Shown piece by piece: positions 63,464-63,951 of a stretch of DNA of 64,000 nucleotides. A model generated the notes under the pieces. That model saw only the letters and a program-made list of their open reading frames with translations, ran no database searches and was not told the origin of the DNA. Origin of the DNA: Saccharina japonica (Eukaryota; Sar; Phaeophyceae; Laminariales; Laminariaceae). A program made the translations under genes and the position numbers. The stretch spans positions 81,401-145,400 of the forward strand of contig MEHQ01002413.1 of the NCBI GenBank assembly GCA_008828725.1, in the 5' to 3' direction. Position 1 is the stretch's first letter. Each line of letters begins with the position of its first letter.

Positions 63464-63951
63464 CTACTATGCACCAGGTATAGGGGAAACTGGACAAATA
63501 AATAGAGTAATATACCACTACCTGGCAACTGTTATTTATATATACTTCGTATACATATAGGAAGTATACGTGGTATACTAGGATATACTCCGGAGTAGAT
63601 ACAACTATTGTATACACCAGGAATAAACAGGTGCGATGGAATTCTCGCCTGCTCGCGAACCTCGCAGCTCCTGGATGAAATCGCCCCCGGTCCAAACACC
63701 GCATCTGCCCCCCCCCGGCTTGCATCGGCCTCGAGCCTCATCTCCAAAACCACCGCCATGTCAGGGCAACGGTGCCAACCAGCCGGTACCGTTGCCACCG
63801 CGACATCGACGCCGGAGGTCTTGAAGAAATCAAGCGGCTGCATCGTCTTAGACTCTATCGTTTCGAACACGTCCTCTTCCCCTTCTGCTGCTGCTGCTTC
63901 ATACGGGTCGGGGTCGCTGCTGGTGGTGCCACGCTCGTCACGTGCTAAGAC
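19186..63951 (-). CDS. NOS: Globin-fused nitric oxide synthase, 33 exons
   Basis: NOS oxidises L-arginine to citrulline and NO with NADPH, O2, heme, tetrahydropterin, FMN and FAD. Exons, 5' to 3' on the minus strand: 63661-63951, 60260-60378, 59199-59313, 56372-56620, 55650-55844, 54143-54223, 53223-53375, 52303-52414, 51026-51122, 49595-49714, 46333-46366, 45657-45701, 43153-43346, 42297-42376, 41376-41446, 40272-40400, 38589-38801, 37887-38057, 36203-36366, 35071-35230, 32355-32474, 30987-31138, 30209-30328, 29415-29535, 28991-29056, 28523-28564, 27087-27221, 26003-26149, 24713-24835, 23381-23452, 22175-22294, 21336-21425, 19186-19959. About 1,624 codons. Order: unknown N-terminus (1-~125), globin-like domain (~126-258), globin (259-401), NOS oxygenase (402-766; heme Cys ~472, substrate Glu ~652), FMN (767-931), FAD/NADPH (932-~1400), low-complexity tail. 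Phases agree at all junctions from exon 2 on. No clear first Met, so the 5' end is open. Confidence 0.93.
19960..21335 (-). other. NOS intron 32
   Basis: The intron holds a G-rich, low-complexity stretch (20025-20360) with runs of up to a dozen G. At about 20970-21105 it holds the right half of a family A MITE (GGTTAAGG, CGTTCAGAAAACG, CTACC-like end). The remainder is unremarkable. Confidence 0.6.
21336..21425 (-). CDS. NOS: NOS exon 32: NADPH domain
   Basis: Thirty codons, phase 0, from CCCAACAG to CTGCAG/gtgacc. The product MMMAALRCSSMDRLGVIEYF followed by EVMKTQGRLQ corresponds to the helix between the NADPH-binding CGD motif and the C-terminal aromatic in NOS and cytochrome P450 reductase. 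Confidence 0.85.
22175..22294 (-). CDS. NOS: NOS exon 31: NADPH-binding CGD motif
   Basis: Forty codons, phase 0, from a TTTTGAAG acceptor to GAG/gttagt. AYVQHLVAQQQDSVWELL leads into HTYVCGDSSMGEEVKAE, the conserved nicotinamide/ribose-binding segment of diflavin reductases (Y-V-C-G-D). Confidence 0.93.
22452..22760 (+). repeat. Dispersed repeat family C, long copy
   Basis: GCATGGCCGTAGTCGTATGA starts at 22462, followed by ACAATGCCGGGACGGAGCAT and a long tail that includes GCATGAAGGGTGAGCTGCAT. The tail gives the empty target site for the MITE at 46608. An inverted relative spans about 57495-57850. Confidence 0.75.
22970..23335 (+). repeat. Poly-G run and polypyrimidine tract in NOS intron 30
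   Basis: Thirteen G are followed by ~250 bp of almost pure C/T sequence (CCTCCTC, CCCCCC). This lies between exons 30 and 31; no other feature is seen in this intron. Confidence 0.75.
23381..23452 (-). CDS. NOS: NOS exon 30: NADPH domain
   Basis: Twenty-four codons, phase 0. QLHQWQTDGTITTLHVAMSR then EGNK matches the conserved reductase stretch with Ser-Arg-Glu that contacts the NADPH 2'-phosphate. The acceptor is CTCTGAG; a second AG three bases in would shorten it by one residue. Confidence 0.85.
23785..24100 (+). mobile_element. MITE family A copy carrying a nested insertion
   Basis: Left end ATGCATGTGACCTGG..., family landmark TTTCTGAAGCTCCTCACTTA, right end CATCGTAGCACGCGT. A separate fold-back element sits inside at 23942-24030. 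The copy lies in intron 29. Confidence 0.7.
23942..24030 (+). mobile_element. 89-bp fold-back element flanked by TTAA
   Basis: Arms CCCTTATAGGACTGGAGTTC and the inverted match GGGACTGCAGTCCTAAATGGG enclose a ~20-bp loop. TTAA stands on both sides (23938-23941 and 24031-24034). Uninterrupted family A copies read GGGTTAAGGAG here, so one TTAA was duplicated. TTAA duplication and CCC/GGG ends are hallmarks of piggyBac-type elements. Confidence 0.8.
24713..24835 (-). CDS. NOS: NOS exon 29: NADPH pyrophosphate-binding loop
   Basis: Forty-one codons, phase 0, from TTAATGCAG to GAG/gtgagg. VGTGTGISPMMAFLQARAQA is the GxGTGxxP loop and helix; HVYFGCRDSTE is the conserved FGCR strand of diflavin reductases. 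Confidence 0.95.
25370..26002 (-). repeat. Donor-side repeats and two exon-28 relics in NOS intron 28
   Basis: Reading 5' to 3' on the minus strand, exon 28 is followed by many copies of a ~35-45-bp unit containing TATCCGTTGG and GTGCGTA-like donors. Blocks at 25670-25800 and 25540-25625 resemble the exon itself (GAGTTTCGCTCCCCCACC and GGTCTCGCTCCCCCACCGG against exon GAGTTCCGCTCCCCAACCG). They are decayed tandem copies of the exon 3' part plus donor. Confidence 0.75.
26003..26149 (-). CDS. NOS: NOS exon 28: FAD/NADPH interface
   Basis: Forty-nine codons, phase 0, from CGGTAG to ATG/gtgcgt. VENPTTNTTREGLCSHFLSR contains the G-L-C-S motif that contacts the FAD pyrophosphate. The following VRPSEFRSPTDLSSCPVVM leads into the NADPH loop. 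Confidence 0.93.
26585..27086 (-). repeat. Four donor-side relics of NOS exon 27
   Basis: Exon 27 ends with CCTTACCGTCGGCGTTCTCAAG and donor gtgaca. Decayed copies of this edge lie at about 26985-27015, 26845-26895, 26727-26765 and 26585-26640, each followed by A-rich intron sequence like the true donor's. Unit length is about 100-140 bp. Confidence 0.8.
27087..27221 (-). CDS. NOS: NOS exon 27: FAD-binding RxYS motif
   Basis: Forty-five codons, phase 0. EFPSARLSVEDLIVTLPLMK is followed by PRHYSISSASEV, the invariant Arg-x-Tyr-Ser FAD motif of NOS and P450 reductase, and QIRLTVGVLK. Confidence 0.95.
27286..27538 (+). mobile_element. MITE family A copy
   Basis: Left GACACATGCTACAGTAGAGG, right CCTTTGCCGCAGCACGCGTC, with CTGAGGCTTCCTACTCGAG and CATTCAGCAGAAACGGTTTC inside. 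It lies in intron 26. Confidence 0.8.
28300..28480 (+). repeat. (TTGA)n/(TTGG)n tetranucleotide repeat
   Basis: GATTGATTGATTGATTGATT runs and GGTTGGTTGGTT interruptions occupy most of the downstream part of NOS intron 26, next to exon 26. Confidence 0.9.
28523..28564 (-). CDS. NOS: NOS exon 26: short FAD-domain exon
   Basis: Fourteen codons only, phase 0, between CGTGCACAG and AAG/gtgaga: AFLNKHTTVLSVLK. It fits the place of the FLEVLEEF-like helix in animal NOS. Confidence 0.85.
28615..28830 (+). repeat. Dispersed repeat family D with CTACTGTAGTCCAATA units
   Basis: Two family D blocks flank short tandem units CTACTGTAGTCCAAT. The same arrangement occurs at 44940-45190. Confidence 0.65.
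28991..29056 (-). CDS. NOS: NOS exon 25: FAD-domain connecting segment
   Basis: Twenty-two codons, phase 0: DKRRLESLLEKEDKDCWGKA then QT. It lines up with the charged ERQRLEALC-type helix and the Trp of animal NOS. Confidence 0.85.
29158..29203 (-). repeat. Acceptor-side relic of NOS exon 25
   Basis: On the minus strand CCCAGGACAAGCACACGCTT then GTCTCCTGGAGAAGGAAGAC repeats the start of exon 25 and its acceptor about 140 bp upstream. It has diverged and lacks a matching donor. Confidence 0.75.
29415..29535 (-). CDS. NOS: NOS exon 24: FAD domain
   Basis: One base completes Arg with exon 23, then 40 codons: SHFPVPTTIARALVHELDLS and on to LRRASKDS, matching the P-x-T-T-x-x-x-A-L...Y-L-D segment of diflavin reductases. 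Donor TCG/gtgggt. Confidence 0.9.
29540..29985 (+). repeat. Purine tract with (GAGAGG)n in NOS intron 23
   Basis: Nearly pure A/G on the plus strand: first GGAAACGG-type sequence, then AGGGAGAGGGAGAGGGAG runs and a 13-G run. Both strands give spurious Arg/Glu or Pro/Leu/Ser frames. Confidence 0.9.
30209..30328 (-). CDS. NOS: NOS exon 23: FAD-binding barrel
   Basis: T|YFTGDHVSVLPSNSPVLVER corresponds to the L-x-Y-x-P-G-(D/E)-H-(L/V)-x-V-x-P-x-N signature of the FAD domain; 120 bp, split codons at both ends, donor GGGAG/gtgagt. Confidence 0.95.
30640..30770 (+). repeat. ATCTACAGATAGATC tandem units and AT microsatellite
   Basis: Three near-identical units of GATAGATCATCTACA are followed by a TATATATATATATA run. 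They lie in intron 22. Confidence 0.85.
30987..31138 (-). CDS. NOS: NOS exon 22: start of FAD barrel
   Basis: Fifty codons and two bases, phase 0 in, phase 2 out: VKRAMKHKENFVRKGYVLCP and on to RRVEIDLSRHPNLT. This is the first strands of the ferredoxin-reductase-like barrel. Confidence 0.88.
31560..32354 (-). repeat. Three donor-side relics of NOS exon 21 within CGACCGAAC repeats
   Basis: Exon 21 ends GTTCCTCGACCCCGACTGC.AAAGAG and donor gtaaac. Decayed copies of this edge lie at 31972-32020, 31753-31790 and 31573-31612 (for example CGAAGCCGACTGCACCGAG then gtaatt). The spaces hold a degenerate ATTGACCGAACAATCGACCG repeat. Confidence 0.8.
32355..32474 (-). CDS. NOS: NOS exon 21: linker to FAD domain
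   Basis: Forty codons, phase 0, from TTATTATTAG to GAG/gtaaac: GLLDPVLGVGPTTAAVTAQV and on to GGVRFLDPDCKE. It is poorly conserved, as expected for the hinge between FMN and FAD domains. Confidence 0.85.
32475..33420 (-). other. NOS intron 20, 3' part, no feature
   Basis: A-rich on the plus strand with AACAC and AAGAAC motifs (32820-33200). Nothing coding or mobile is recognised. Confidence 0.5.
33430..33950 (+). repeat. ~40-bp minisatellite, about 12 units
   Basis: Units of TAGCGGCATTGGGGAGATAT then CGTCGAGATCTTGAAACAAA repeat at roughly 40-bp intervals from 33431. The 219-codon minus-strand frame over it is a shadow of the repeat. Confidence 0.9.
34060..34550 (+). mobile_element. Older MITE family A copy split by a younger one
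   Basis: The left part (34060-34186, with TTGAGGGTGGTTTCTCGAG) and the right part (34440-34550, CATTCAGAAACTAATTTTAA and CTCTATCGGAGCACGGGCC) belong to one degraded copy. It is interrupted by the intact copy at 34187-34435. Confidence 0.65.
34187..34435 (+). mobile_element. MITE family A, intact copy with AAAC duplication
   Basis: GACGCATGCTACGATAGAGG and the inverted CCTCTACCGTAGCACGCGTC form ~21-bp terminal repeats. AAAC directly flanks both sides (34183-34186, 34436-34439). It is non-coding and 249 bp long. Confidence 0.9.
35071..35230 (-). CDS. NOS: NOS exon 20: FMN domain, third loop
   Basis: Completes Arg with exon 19, then YSLMALGSSAYPAFCKAGKT and on to RLGATPLAKIQLGNELEGQ. G-L-G-S-S-x-Y-P-x-F-C and the G-x-x-x-L-x-G-Q segment are the FMN-contact loops of NOS. 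Confidence 0.95.
35231..35700 (-). repeat. Two acceptor-side relics of NOS exon 20
   Basis: Exon 20 starts GTACTCGCTGATGGCGCTGG. Diverged copies of the exon start plus the CAG acceptor lie at 35411-35463 (GTACTCGCTGGTGACTCCGG, with an in-frame stop) and 35604-35697 (GGCAAGACGACGGACACCC is recognisable). The intervening intron sequence, rich in AAGTTGAAGTTGA, repeats with a ~200-bp period. Confidence 0.85.
36203..36366 (-). CDS. NOS: NOS exon 19: FMN domain, second loop
   Basis: Phase 0 in, phase 2 out using the donor CG/gtgagc. LVVMSTFGDGGMPNGAKGFY is the S-T-F-G-(D/N)-G FMN loop. Only ~12 residues separate it from the next core strand, so the ~40-residue autoinhibitory insert of constitutive animal NOS is absent. 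Confidence 0.95.
36625..36702 (-). repeat. Relic of NOS exon 19 start
   Basis: On the minus strand GTTTCCCCTCTGAGGCGTGT and GTCCACGCCGGGTTGGTAGT match the start of exon 19 at about three quarters of positions, and the reading frame is kept (VSPLRRVDPFELMDPGVHAG). It ends abruptly before the FMN loop. Confidence 0.85.
36720..36880 (+). repeat. AGGAGGCATGATCTAGATCA short repeats
   Basis: Palindrome-containing units ATCTAGATCATCTAGGAGGC recur four or five times in NOS intron 18. Confidence 0.7.
37470..37692 (-). repeat. Lone inverted copy of the 12.7-14.1 kb satellite unit
   Basis: On the minus strand it has CACCCGGGTGCGCAGTGTAA, GACCCCGGGGATCACC, GTTCCCGGTGTGGTGGAGTT and GGAGATGGGGCCCTATTCTC in the same order as the satellite. 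It is unit length and sits in NOS intron 18, ~24 kb from the array. Confidence 0.8.
37887..38057 (-). CDS. NOS: NOS exon 18: linker and FMN phosphate loop
   Basis: Fifty-seven codons, phase 0. AEMYAVKRSTHSPISSSSAE is a short Ser-rich linker. RVLVLYGSETGTAEGYAYQ is the flavodoxin phosphate-binding loop. No amphipathic basic helix (calmodulin site) stands between the oxygenase end (exon 17) and this loop. Confidence 0.95.
38448..38540 (+). repeat. Poly-C runs
   Basis: A C run of about 26 is interrupted only by single bases, then a second C run follows an A9 stretch. It lies in intron 17; other parts of the intron are unremarkable. Confidence 0.85.
38589..38801 (-). CDS. NOS: NOS exon 17: pterin-binding end of oxygenase
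   Basis: Seventy-one codons, phase 0. VIHSFRKDGASIVDHHTASQ and CPAQWSWIVPPLGGSLTSVF with FHHEM are near-diagnostic for NOS. The Trp of the PxxWxW segment stacks on tetrahydropterin in animal enzymes. Confidence 0.97.
38802..39600 (-). repeat. Three acceptor-side relics of NOS exon 17
   Basis: Copies of the exon 17 start with its acceptor lie at 38921-38960 (GTGATGCACTCCTTCCGAAG), 39036-39080 (GTGGTGCGCTCCTTCCGAAC) and 39213-39260 (GTGATTCACTCCTTCCAAAA, followed by a stop). The intronic part repeats as well (TTGGTGGTTTACGTCG and GCCATGGAATATCAAT motifs), so ~110-190-bp units were tandemly amplified. Confidence 0.88.
39754..40001 (+). mobile_element. MITE family A, intact copy with GTCC duplication
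   Basis: Left GACGCATGCTACGATAGAGG, right CTCTACCGTAGCACTAGTC; GTCC at 39750-39753 and 40002-40005. It lies in NOS intron 16. Confidence 0.88.
40058..40254 (+). mobile_element. MITE family B copy with 67-bp internal duplication
   Basis: The ends TTACAGGGAACCACAG and TACTATGGTCCCCCCGTTAT mark family B. Inside, 40093-40159 is repeated at 40160-40226 with one base different. Confidence 0.75.
40272..40400 (-). CDS. NOS: NOS exon 16: oxygenase
   Basis: Forty-three codons, phase 0. LARDLMEDGRCGRSHDIAKS and on to DPFWKDRTFLELNYA match the R-D-x-x-x-x-x-R-Y and (L/F)WKD-x-x-x-x-E-x-N-x-A segments of NOS. Confidence 0.95.
40401..41137 (-). other. NOS intron 15, 3' part, no feature
   Basis: The frame of exon 16 stays open a little upstream of its acceptor but without family match. 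I see nothing else up to the MITE at 41138. Confidence 0.5.
41138..41258 (+). mobile_element. MITE family B copy
   Basis: CGGGGGACCATAGTAAATAG is mirrored by CTATTTATGTTGATCCCCCG; the loop holds a (TA)n run. It lies in NOS intron 15. Confidence 0.75.
41376..41446 (-). CDS. NOS: NOS exon 15: substrate-binding Glu
   Basis: Two bases complete Asn, then FTMNLGGIDYTACPFNGWFM and NTE. The C-P-F-N-G-W-(Y/F)-M-x-T-E motif places the Glu that binds the arginine guanidinium as the last residue of the exon. Donor GAG/gtgaag. Confidence 0.97.
41731..41973 (+). mobile_element. MITE family A, diverged copy
   Basis: Left GCACACTGCGGTAGAGATGC and ACCATGTTTTCATGAGGTGC, right CCCTCCGTTGCAGCACGTG. It lies in intron 14. 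Confidence 0.65.
42297..42376 (-). CDS. NOS: NOS exon 14: oxygenase
   Basis: Eighty bp with split codons at both ends. EVMLEHPNHPEFAKLGLKWG and AVPSIT correspond to the E-V-x-x-E-H-P...LKWYA-x-P segment before the substrate site. Confidence 0.95.
42449..42530 (+). repeat. Dispersed repeat family C, fragment
   Basis: GCATGGCCGTAGTCGTATGA and ACAATGCCGGGACGGGGCAG define the copy. It lies in NOS intron 13. Confidence 0.75.
43153..43346 (-). CDS. NOS: NOS exon 13: oxygenase core
   Basis: Sixty-four codons, phase 0 in, 2 out. TRYAAYRMPDGSVMGDKANL matches R-Y-A-G-Y-x-x-x-D-G-x-x-x-G-D-P-A-N; WAAPEPKGPFDTLPVVLETD and IRMFDVPPE match the following G-x-F-D-x-x-P-L-V-L...F-x-x-P segment. Confidence 0.97.
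43507..43593 (-). repeat. Relic of NOS exon 13
   Basis: Minus-strand sequence matching TATGCC...ATGTCGGAGGGGTCGATGG...GACAAGACCGACTTGGCCCT...CTGGACAACGGG repeats the first ~90 bases of exon 13. It has one extra base near its start that breaks the frame, and no matching 3' part. Confidence 0.88.
44730..45195 (+). repeat. Dispersed repeat family D, three blocks
   Basis: Blocks at about 44740, 44950 and 45105 each have a T-rich TTTTCCTTG start and GTGACCAACATTGAAGCTC-like end. CTACTGTAGTCCAATA units lie between the last two, as at 28615-28830. The remainder of intron 12 (43600-45656) shows nothing else clear. Confidence 0.65.
45657..45701 (-). CDS. NOS: NOS exon 12: 45-bp oxygenase exon
   Basis: Fifteen codons, phase 0: APGERMGTRFWSPQL, matching the (D/F)-R-(V/I)-W-N-x-Q-L segment. 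Acceptor TTCGTCGTCAG, donor TTG/gtgagt. Confidence 0.93.
45780..46050 (+). repeat. ~150-bp intronic tandem duplication and poly-G
   Basis: GATCATGCGGTGGATTGCCA near 45853 and GATCATGAGGTGGATTGCCG near 46003 begin matching blocks; G runs precede each. It lies in intron 11. Confidence 0.75.
46333..46366 (-). CDS. NOS: NOS exon 11: 34-bp microexon
   Basis: C completes Ser with exon 10, then IKSVMTVFRPQ, matching the (N)-I-R-S-A-I-T-V-F-P segment of NOS that borders the heme propionate and pterin. Acceptor CCCTTTCAG, donor CAG/gtaagc. Confidence 0.93.
46464..46935 (+). repeat. Dispersed repeat family C copy, interrupted by a MITE
   Basis: GCATGGCCGTAGTCGTATGA at 46468 and the matching tail GGTGAGTTGCATCCTTCGAA after 46858 belong to one family C copy. 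The family A MITE at 46608-46853 splits it. Confidence 0.8.
46608..46853 (+). mobile_element. MITE family A, intact copy with TGAA duplication
   Basis: The 246-bp element has left end GACGCATGCTACGATAGAGG and right end CATCTACCGTAGCACGCGTC. TGAA flanks it at 46604-46607 and 46854-46857. The family C copy near 22594 reads GCATGAAGGGTGAG without the element, giving the empty site. Confidence 0.95.
47060..48175 (+). repeat. 1.1-kb degenerate 20-bp array
   Basis: About fifty variants of TAATAGTACCAATGACTTAC follow one another. A few similar units recur at 54400-54500. It lies in NOS intron 10. Confidence 0.92.
48400..48767 (+). mobile_element. MITE family A copy with 80-bp internal duplication
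   Basis: Left GACGCATGCAACGGTAGGGA, right CTCTTGGCACGCGTC, flanks TACT/TAAT. TTTTATGAGGATCCCTACTT occurs twice about 80 bp apart (near 48433 and 48512). Confidence 0.75.
48786..49035 (-). mobile_element. MITE family A, inverted intact copy with ATGG duplication
   Basis: Read on the plus strand it starts GACGCGTGCTACGGTAGAGG and ends CCTCTATCGTAGCATGCGTC, the inverse of other copies. ATGG flanks it at 48782-48785 and 49036-49039. Confidence 0.9.
49070..49290 (-). mobile_element. MITE family A, inverted diverged copy
   Basis: Starts GACGCACGCTACGAACGAGG and ends near GTTAGCATGCGGCC with ACATGGTGCACC inside. Three family A copies thus lie almost end to end from 48400 to 49290. Confidence 0.75.
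49595..49714 (-). CDS. NOS: NOS exon 10: heme-thiolate Cys
   Basis: G completes Lys with exon 9, then CIGRIAWNTLMVRDKRHVTD. Cys in the (R/K)-C-(I/V)-G-R-I-x-W motif is the axial heme ligand. GEMFAECMEHQRLAMGDG matches the following helix. Phase 2 out. Confidence 0.98.
49925..50140 (+). repeat. GGGAGG purine tract
   Basis: G/A-rich sequence with GGGAGGGAGG and GAAGAGAAGAGG units in NOS intron 9. Confidence 0.75.
50625..50705 (+). other. tRNA-like A/B box remnant
   Basis: GGTGGTCTAGTGGTTAGCCT resembles a tRNA A box, and GCTGTTCGAATCACGG resembles a B box ~45 bp later. The acceptor and T stems do not pair, so it is not a working tRNA. It may be the head of a tRNA-derived SINE or a decayed tRNA. 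Confidence 0.35.
51026..51122 (-). CDS. NOS: NOS exon 9: oxygenase, before the heme Cys
   Basis: G|AIYSEVMNRGTYSHTAEELV and HGARVCWRNSAK match G-T-Y-x-x-T-x-x-E-L-x-x-G-A-(K/R)-x-x-W-R-N of NOS. Split codons at both ends, donor CAAA/gtgaga. Confidence 0.97.
51150..51440 (+). repeat. (CAAT)n-like repeat
   Basis: CAATCAATC and CCAACCAATC units with no fixed register lie just upstream of exon 9 on the minus strand. The rest of intron 8 (51440-52302) has no clear feature except the exon 8 relic near its start. Confidence 0.8.
52177..52215 (-). repeat. Donor-side relic of NOS exon 8
   Basis: On the minus strand TACACTAAGACGCGGAAGGG then ttacac repeats the exon 8 end TACACCAAGACGCGAAAGG/gtaaga about 120 bp downstream. 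Confidence 0.7.
52303..52414 (-). CDS. NOS: NOS exon 8: start of oxygenase domain
   Basis: Thirty-seven codons and one base, phase 0: VRLPMVNAERLVSKAYEWID and on to GYTKTRKG. It corresponds to the A-x-x-F-I-x-Q helix that opens the catalytic domain. No CxxxxC zinc motif precedes it. Confidence 0.9.
52750..53130 (+). repeat. (CCAA)n tetranucleotide repeat
   Basis: AACCAACCAACCAACCAACC with CGAC and AACAAACA interruptions gives a 279-codon Asn/Gln/Pro/Thr frame that I treat as a shadow. It lies in NOS intron 7. Confidence 0.9.
53223..53375 (-). CDS. NOS: NOS exon 7: globin 2, G and H helices
   Basis: Fifty-one codons, phase 0. VLMEVLGEKLADF fits a G helix, then a Ser/Ala/Thr-rich loop, then LKLRRLWGQAWQRTAMQ as an H helix with the typical Trp. 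Confidence 0.88.
54143..54223 (-). CDS. NOS: NOS exon 6: globin 2, F helix with proximal His
   Basis: Twenty-seven codons, phase 0. MMPAIRKLGAAHADLGLPSS matches L-R-x-L-G-x-x-H-x-x-x-G-V of bacterial and neuroglobin-type globins. The His is the expected proximal heme ligand. The acceptor may be three bases earlier, adding Gln. Confidence 0.9.
54317..54760 (+). mobile_element. MITE family A copy with inserted GTACGTCACTAGTAC repeats
   Basis: Left CCACCTTAAGGTTGAGGTGC and ACTCGAGGAGCTCGATACTA, right TTTTTATCGTCGCACGGGTC. Extra units of TCAGTACTA-type repeat, related to the 47-48 kb array, swell it to ~440 bp. Confidence 0.65.
54761..55649 (-). other. NOS intron 5, remainder
   Basis: Contains a ~100-bp tandem duplication around TTCTGCTCTCGTCAACTCCC (55447) and CTTCTGTCCTTGTCAACTCC (55517), and nothing else recognised. 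Confidence 0.5.
55650..55844 (-). CDS. NOS: NOS exon 5: globin 2, A to E helices
   Basis: Sixty-five codons, phase 0, from CGTCTTCCCAG to ACG/gtaaga. LAKSWLLYSNNPNAKWALGV then VYARLFSRHPEIVPLFRCAD is a textbook globin A-B-C pattern (W..V......G...(Y/F)..LF..(H/D)P....LF), followed by an amphipathic E helix. Confidence 0.93.
56372..56620 (-). CDS. NOS: NOS exon 4: globin-like 1, C-terminal half
   Basis: Eighty-three codons, phase 0, from TTTTAACAG to CTG/gtgggt. GYTQALAEQGFHLTHWEVVR and DLWMDSL resemble an F helix, FG loop and G helix. Ala occupies the place of the proximal His. ALYRFFTQHVVSPAVAAI could be H. Confidence 0.85.
57060..57285 (+). mobile_element. MITE family A left part ending in poly-C
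   Basis: ACAGGTGCACCATGTTTTCC, CACTTAAGAAGCTC and GAATTTGGGTTAAAAAGCC are in family order. The element then ends in a run of 26 C where GGAGCCC is expected. It lies in intron 3. Confidence 0.6.
57495..57850 (-). repeat. Dispersed repeat family C, long inverted copy
   Basis: On the minus strand it shares with 22452-22760 the CAATGCCGGGACGCGAAGCG core, AGACATTGCCTTGCC, a GAACCGCC segment, GGCCCATTCGTCAGACAG and a GCCTCGCGGGGACGCCTTAC-like end. It marks a repeat of ~350 bp. Confidence 0.65.
58085..58207 (-). CDS. Candidate extra NOS exon between exons 3 and 4
   Basis: A CGCCAG acceptor and GGAT/gtgagc donor bound 123 bp that is open in phase 0 (41 codons beginning RRDLHGHAEPSACVRLDLS) and would fit between exons 3 and 4. 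However, a different frame has the stronger GC-rich third positions and reads AVISTGMLSLARASA, stop, then REDISRSPSYQAVHPNLPYD. Either this is a real low-conservation exon for the missing E-helix region, or a decayed one. I left it out of the main model. Confidence 0.35.
58500..58530 (+). repeat. Poly-G run
   Basis: About 20 consecutive G in NOS intron 3 (58507-58527). Confidence 0.9.
58745..59165 (+). repeat. Four ~105-bp tandem units next to exon 3
   Basis: Each unit carries GATTACGAACAGTTCGACCC-like sequence, CCCCTCTACCG.AGCACGGC and TTATCCCCTATCCCTTCC. They fill the donor side of NOS exon 3. Confidence 0.75.
59199..59313 (-). CDS. NOS: NOS exon 3: globin-like 1, A to D helices
   Basis: T completes Ser (KDS) with exon 2, then YNKVLAWLDIMLEFIVERLF and FLVPSLPETLGDLTPNLQ. 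The VKDSY...V....F...F.ERLF...P pattern is that of a globin A-B-C region. Acceptor ATCGTCAG, donor CTGCAG/gtgggc. Confidence 0.88.
59651..59911 (-). mobile_element. MITE family A, inverted diverged copy
   Basis: On the plus strand GGATAGAGGTAGCGCGTTTC opens it and AACTGGTGCACCTCCACCTT then AAGGTAGCATCTGTC closes it. CTCCTTAACCCAATCCGTC is also in place. Confidence 0.7.
60260..60378 (-). CDS. NOS: NOS exon 2: N-terminal region and start of globin-like 1
   Basis: Read in phase 0 because third positions are then strongly G/C. VKILSRLESARRRATLFPQD, a Pro/Ser linker, then TDVEVVIVKDS enters the globin A helix. Acceptor CGGTGCAG, donor GACAG/gtgggt, phase 2 out. Confidence 0.82.
60731..60978 (+). 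mobile_element. MITE family A, intact copy
   Basis: GACGCATGCTACGATAGAGA and CTCTACCGTAGCACGCATC ends; flanks TACA and TTCA. It is very similar to the copies at 34187, 39754 and 46608. Confidence 0.85.
60979..61201 (-). mobile_element. MITE family A, inverted copy abutting the previous one
   Basis: AATAGAGGTATCACGTTTTG at the left and CATGGTGCACCTCTACTCTA at the right. It shares its left edge with the right end of the copy at 60731-60978, giving head-on paired elements. Confidence 0.7.
61246..61730 (-). mobile_element. MITE family A, inverted copy enlarged by an insertion
   Basis: Left GACGCGTGCTATTAATGC, right CTGCCTTAAGGTAGGATGCGTC-like terminus and ACATGGTGCACG inside. A 183-bp fold-back at 61338-61520 accounts for much of the extra length. 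Confidence 0.7.
61338..61520 (+). mobile_element. 183-bp fold-back element flanked by TTAA
   Basis: Arms with CGCTTTTCATTGGTCA and its inverse TGACCAATGAAAAGCG, extending outward through TTCAATTTGG/CCAAATTGA, enclose CACCAGCACC...GGTGGTGGTG. TTAA lies on both sides (61334-61337, 61521-61524). Confidence 0.75.
62220..63205 (+). repeat. Scattered CTTCCATGGAAGT palindromes
   Basis: The 12-bp palindrome CTTCCATGGAAG, or half-sites such as TTCCATGG, CCATGGAAG and CTATGGAAG, recurs about twenty times in ~1 kb without fixed spacing. It is in the large first intron of NOS. Confidence 0.8.
62582..62670 (+). mobile_element. Fold-back element in NOS intron 1
   Basis: CTTACCACTCTGTACAGAAA and the inverse TTTCTGTACAAAGTGGTATA frame AAGCACC...GGTGCTT, giving ~30-bp arms. 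No clear target duplication. Confidence 0.6.
63333..63470 (+). repeat. (ACT)n microsatellite, ~45 units
   Basis: ACTACTACT runs without a break except single GCT and CCT triplets. It gives poly-Tyr, poly-Thr, poly-Leu, poly-Ser and poly-Val frames, all spurious. Confidence 0.98.
63661..63951 (-). CDS. NOS: NOS exon 1 of those visible: unknown N-terminal segment
   Basis: After GTATTGTGGCAG the frame reads VLARDERGTTSSDPDPYEAA, an acidic stretch, then QPLDFFKTSGVDVAVATVPA, GWHRCPDMAVVLEMRLEADA and a Gly/Ala-rich part. The donor at GAG/gttcgc keeps phase 0 with exon 2 but is weak; CCTG/gtgtat at 63617 is an alternative that would not fit exon 2 directly. No ATG opens the frame, so the gene probably continues beyond 64000. 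I do not recognise the fold. Confidence 0.6.

Noticed and set aside
63276..63560. Poly-Tyr, poly-Leu and poly-Ser frames
   Set aside because: Pure (ACT)n microsatellite read in different frames.
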